8,576 nt of DNA from an uncultured Prevotella sp. (GTDB taxonomy: Bacteria > Bacteroidota > Bacteroidia > Bacteroidales > Bacteroidaceae). The notes under the pieces were generated by a model. The model saw nothing but the letters and a program-made list of their open reading frames with translations. It was not told the DNA's origin and did not search any database. The stretch spans positions 1 to 8,576 of the forward strand of contig CAAGEG010000102.1 of NCBI GenBank assembly GCA_900768785.1, in the 5' to 3' direction. The position numbers were made by a program, and so were the translations under genes. Below, in pieces: positions 6,064 to 8,576 of this stretch. How positions within the stretch are numbered: position 1 is the stretch's first letter; every line of letters begins with the position of its first letter.

Positions 6064-7407
6064 TCAATCCTTTTTTATACAATCAAGGGGCTTTGTCGGA
6101 AGTTTAACTTCTATCTTCGTAATACGACGTTGGTCTATTCCAAGTATCTTAAACGTGAAACCACCAAAAGACAACTGCTCACCAATAATAGGGAAATCAC
6201 CTTTTAGCTCGAGCACAAGACCGGCAATAGTATCAGCTTCTCCCTCTATCTCTGAGAAATATTCCTCATCAATATTCACTATTTTACAGAAATCAGAGAG
6301 CAAAGTCTTACCTTCAAAGACAAACGTATCAACATTTATTCGAGCATAAGTCTTCTCTTCGTCATCAAATTCATCGTTAATCTCACCAACAATCTCCTCC
6401 ATAATGTCTTCAAGAGTAACGATTCCGCTTGTTCCACCAAACTCATCGACAACAATAGCTATATGAACTTTGTTGTTTTGAAACTCTCTTAACAACTCGT
6501 CAATCTTCTTTGTTTCAGGTACAAAATAAGGAGGACGTATAAGGCTTTGCCACCTAAAATTATATTTTTTATCAAGATGAGGCAGTAAATCTTTAATATA
6601 TAGTATGCCGCAAATGTTGTCGCTATTGTCTTTAAATACGGGTATTCTGCTATAATTATTATCAACTATACACTTCAAAACACCCTCAAAAGGAGTGTTA
6701 ATATCCAAATTTACAATATCTTGCCTACATGTCATCACATCCTTTGCAGACTCATCTCCAAAACGGATAATACCTTGCAACATGCTCTGTTCTTCTTTTA
6801 TCTCATCTTTGTCTGTAAGTTGAAGAGCTTGTCCCAATTCATCAACACTAAGGACATGGCTATTAGAACGTAGAAATTTCTCTGCAACGATACCACTTTT
6901 CAATAAAATATTCTCTAAAAACCAAAACAGTCGTCTACACAACAATATCCCTCTTACCGTTCGCCTACAAAAATTGAGAGGAGATTGACGTGCAAAAATC
7001 TTGGGAATTATCTCTCCGAAAAGAAGAAGAATAAAAGTAAGTAATACGGTTATACACAAGAACTGTAATAAATATGAGTTCCCAAAATCAATAACATGCC
7101 CGAAAACATAATTACAAAGCATTATTATTGTCACATTGACAAAGTTATTGGTAATAAGAATAGTAGCAAGAGTTCTCTCGTTATCATCTCGCAGCATCTG
7201 AATATTATGGTCTTTATCATTATGTTCAATATCCAAAGCATTAATATCAGAAGGAGACAAGCTGAAAAAAGCTATTTCAGAACCACTTGCAAACCCTGAA
7301 ACCAACAATAATATTACAGCTAAGACTATGGCAACACACACTCCCAAGTCAGGAGCCACAAAATGTAATTGCTCTAATGATTGTAAAAATGATGATAAGT
7401 CAAACAT
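6064..7407 (-). CDS. gldE: GldE-like CNNM/CBS/CorC-domain membrane protein (hemolysin C family)
   Basis: The 447-residue protein has a CNNM (DUF21) membrane domain at about 18-190, including the family motif SGFASGSEIAFFSLS (37-51) and GEIIPKIFARQ (131-141). Two CBS domains follow at about 222-280 and 288-345 (SRIPVF at 253-258; IVVDEFGGTSGIVTLEDIME at 318-337), then a CorC/HlyC transporter-associated domain at about 357-436. Family members act in magnesium or other cation export or homeostasis, with CBS domains that often bind adenine nucleotides. In flavobacteria the ortholog next to ssb is called GldE and is linked to gliding motility. Bacteroidales do not generally glide, so the name reflects ancestry and gene order rather than function. 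The start ATG overlaps the ssb stop as TAATG, suggesting translational coupling. The PPTase gene follows 4 nt after its stop. Confidence 0.87.
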   Translation of the reverse strand: MFDLSSFLQSLEQLHFVAPDLGVCVAIVLAVILLLVSGFASGSEIAFFSLSPSDINALDIEHNDKDHNIQMLRDDNERTLATILITNNFVNVTIIMLCNYVFGHVIDFGNSYLLQFLCITVLLTFILLLFGEIIPKIFARQSPLNFCRRTVRGILLCRRLFWFLENILLKSGIVAEKFLRSNSHVLSVDELGQALQLTDKDEIKEEQSMLQGIIRFGDESAKDVMTCRQDIVNLDINTPFEGVLKCIVDNNYSRIPVFKDNSDNICGILYIKDLLPHLDKKYNFRWQSLIRPPYFVPETKKIDELLREFQNNKVHIAIVVDEFGGTSGIVTLEDIMEEIVGEINDEFDDEEKTYARINVDTFVFEGKTLLSDFCKIVNIDEEYFSEIEGEADTIAGLVLELKGDFPIIGEQLSFGGFTFKILGIDQRRITKIEVKLPTKPLDCIKKD

Positions 7408-7814
7408 TAAAACGTATCTTCATTCAAGAAATTGTTATCACTACTTTTCGGTTTATCCTCCATAACCCCATTGTTATCCTTGATAGGTTTTGGAGATAAA
7501 AGTTCCATGTTATCGGCATATACTTCAGTAACATTAGTTCTTACACCTTTAGCATCACTATAAGAACGATAATGTATTTTACCTTCAATATACAATTTGT
7601 CGCCTTTATGTACATATTTCTCAGCGACTTTGGCTAATCCACGATATAACACGATATTATGCCACTCTGTTCGGTCAGGGACTTGTGTACCATTTTGTAA
7701 CGTATAGCCACGTTCTGTTGTTGCCAACGGGAAGGTTACGATAGGTTGATCTTTATCAAAATATCTCACATCCGGCTCTCTACCTACATTACCTATAAGC
7801 ATTATCTTGTTCAT
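7407..7814 (-). CDS. ssb: Single-stranded DNA-binding protein
   Basis: The 135-residue protein starts MNKIMLIGNVGREPDVRY, the classic SSB opening, and keeps the OB-fold features: TFPLATTER (27-35), TEWHNIVLYRGLAKVAEKYV (49-68) with Trp51 stacking on DNA, and KGDKLYIEGKIHYRSYSDAKG (70-90). It coats single-stranded DNA in replication and repair and recruits partners through its C-terminal tip. It is shorter than E. coli SSB because the linker (about 108-128) is very short. The tip reads NEDTF rather than the usual acidic DDxPF type: the final Phe is kept, but the penultimate Pro is replaced by Thr and acidity is reduced. A purine-rich AAGGA lies close before the ATG. The upstream gene stops 4 nt away, and the stop overlaps the gldE start by one base. 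The ssb-gldE order is conserved in Bacteroidota. Confidence 0.94.
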   Translation of the reverse strand: MNKIMLIGNVGREPDVRYFDKDQPIVTFPLATTERGYTLQNGTQVPDRTEWHNIVLYRGLAKVAEKYVHKGDKLYIEGKIHYRSYSDAKGVRTNVTEVYADNMELLSPKPIKDNNGVMEDKPKSSDNNFLNEDTF

Positions 7815-7818
7815 ATCC

Positions 7819-8367
7819 TTATTTCCAAAGACCTAAATACTTAAACTTGAAATTTTTTCCTTTTGCTGATGGAAATTGACTTCTACTATCAACTCTGCCT
7901 CTTAGATATTCAACCATTCTGTTATAACAGTCAATTCCTGACATCGCCTTACAATTCACTACAAAATGTGTGTCCCTATACTCATGTTTTCCTGTTACCG
8001 GAACAAGAACAACTCTTTTAAAGTCAAGTACACCTTCATACCAACCGGGTCTTTCCTCTGTTAGTGGATTGCTTGACGATGACAACATGTCTTGTTGTTG
8101 TCCACCGGTAACGACATTTGAGCGCAAGGCTTTTTTCTGTTTGAAATCAAGCATTGTTGCCGCTTCGGTTTTTATAATAATAAAATAAACTCTCGGGCGT
8201 ATTTTATATCGTTTTGGATAGAACACATCACTTGAAACATAGTCTCTAATATCACGTTCAAGTTCGTTGTTCATTCCAATTTCATCAATAGAGGCAAGAA
8301 AATCTATAGCATCATCAACATTATAAACTAATGTTTCTTTGTCAAAATATCTTAAGTATAAATTCAT
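7819..8367 (-). CDS. Conserved-looking hypothetical protein, 182 residues
   Basis: I do not recognise a named family. The reading frame can be extended to 8436, but that would run through the tRNA-Gly gene. The ATG at 8367 (MNLYLRYFDKETLVYNVDDA) is therefore taken as the start. The product is soluble with no signal peptide or membrane segment. It has an acidic, helical-looking N-terminal part (about 16-45), a strand-rich stretch YPKRYKIRPRVYFIIIKTEA (50-69), a Gln/Ser-rich low-complexity linker (89-99), a second beta-rich part DFKRVVLVPVTGKHEYRDTH (115-134), and a basic C-terminus (KGKNFKFKYLGLWK, 169-182) that could bind nucleic acid. From memory it resembles a Bacteroidales protein of unknown function. 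It lies 27 nt after the tRNA-Gly 3' end and 4 nt before ssb, so it probably shares a transcript with ssb. A link to DNA metabolism is only suggested by position. Confidence 0.75.
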   Translation of the reverse strand: MNLYLRYFDKETLVYNVDDAIDFLASIDEIGMNNELERDIRDYVSSDVFYPKRYKIRPRVYFIIIKTEAATMLDFKQKKALRSNVVTGGQQQDMLSSSSNPLTEERPGWYEGVLDFKRVVLVPVTGKHEYRDTHFVVNCKAMSGIDCYNRMVEYLRGRVDSRSQFPSAKGKNFKFKYLGLWK

Positions 8368-8394
8368 TAGTGTATTTTTCTTTTTTAGATTGGG

Positions 8395-8467
<73 letters not shown>

Positions 8468-8489
8468 AATAAAAGACTAAAAAAATAAG

Positions 8490-8573
8490 TGAAGAGGAGG
8501 AGACTCGAACTCCCACGTCACAATTGACACTACCCCCTCAAAGTAGCGCGTCTACCAATTCCGCCATCTCTCC
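8490..8573 (-). tRNA. tRNA-Leu (anticodon GAG)
   Basis: This is an 84 nt class II tRNA on the reverse strand. The 5' arm is GGAGAGA, the D-arm carries GGCGGAATTGGTAGACGC, the anticodon stem CTACT/GGTAG encloses the loop TTGAGGG with anticodon GAG, a long variable arm (GTCA...TGAC) follows, and the T-arm is GGGAG-TTCGAGT-CTCCT. The discriminator is A, as expected for leucine. CCA is not encoded. The acceptor stem is imperfect: G2 faces T71, A7 faces C66, and the first T-stem pair is G-T. The gene starts 3 bp from the window edge, so its promoter is outside. Confidence 0.94.
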
Positions 8574-8576
8574 ATA

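Overview
The window looks like chromosomal DNA of a member of the order Bacteroidales (phylum Bacteroidota), possibly Prevotellaceae-like. The clues are an AT-rich sequence with few Shine-Dalgarno sites, a TTTG / TAnnTTTG promoter of the Bacteroides type, a sodium-pump decarboxylase gamma subunit fused to a lamin-tail-like domain, and the ssb-gldE-phosphopantetheinyl transferase order. The family-level guess is inference only.

Bases 1-396 hold no recognisable gene. They carry a degenerating tandem array of about 22 bp units (57-170), each built on the inverted repeat TAAAC-N5-GTTTA. A small dyad and a short direct repeat follow (186-228), then a good Bacteroides-type promoter (343-375) just ahead of the first gene.

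The plus strand (397-5437) is a probable five-gene operon. It encodes a YidE/AspT-type antiporter with two RCK_C domains, then three subunits of a sodium-translocating biotin-dependent decarboxylase (gamma/OadG with a periplasmic lamin-tail-like domain, the biotin carrier, and the membrane beta subunit OadB), then a LuxR-type regulator with a degenerate receiver. The carboxyltransferase alpha subunit (MmdA/OadA), which the pump needs, is not in the window. The antiporter sits where it might have been expected. The beta subunit keeps all its key sodium/proton-path residues and the carrier keeps its biotin lysine, so the pump appears functional if an alpha subunit is made elsewhere. Working with a substrate/product exchanger, it would conserve decarboxylation energy as a sodium gradient, probably in the succinate/propionate pathway (inference). 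A strong 9 bp hairpin lies in the first codons of the regulator gene, and its right arm contains an alternative GTG start.

The minus strand (8573 down to 5439) reads tRNA-Leu(GAG), tRNA-Gly(GCC), a 182-residue protein of unknown function, ssb, gldE, and a 4'-phosphopantetheinyl transferase. The protein genes are 4 nt apart, overlapping by 1 nt, and 4 nt apart, so they form an operon. Only 27 nt separate the tRNA-Gly 3' end from the first protein start, with no terminator or clear promoter there, so tRNAs and mRNA may share a transcript. The two operons converge with one base between their stop codons and no visible terminator.

I see no mobile element, CRISPR array or defence system. The least explained features are the upstream repeat array, the hairpin at the regulator start, and the linkage of the antiporter and regulator to an alpha-less sodium pump.
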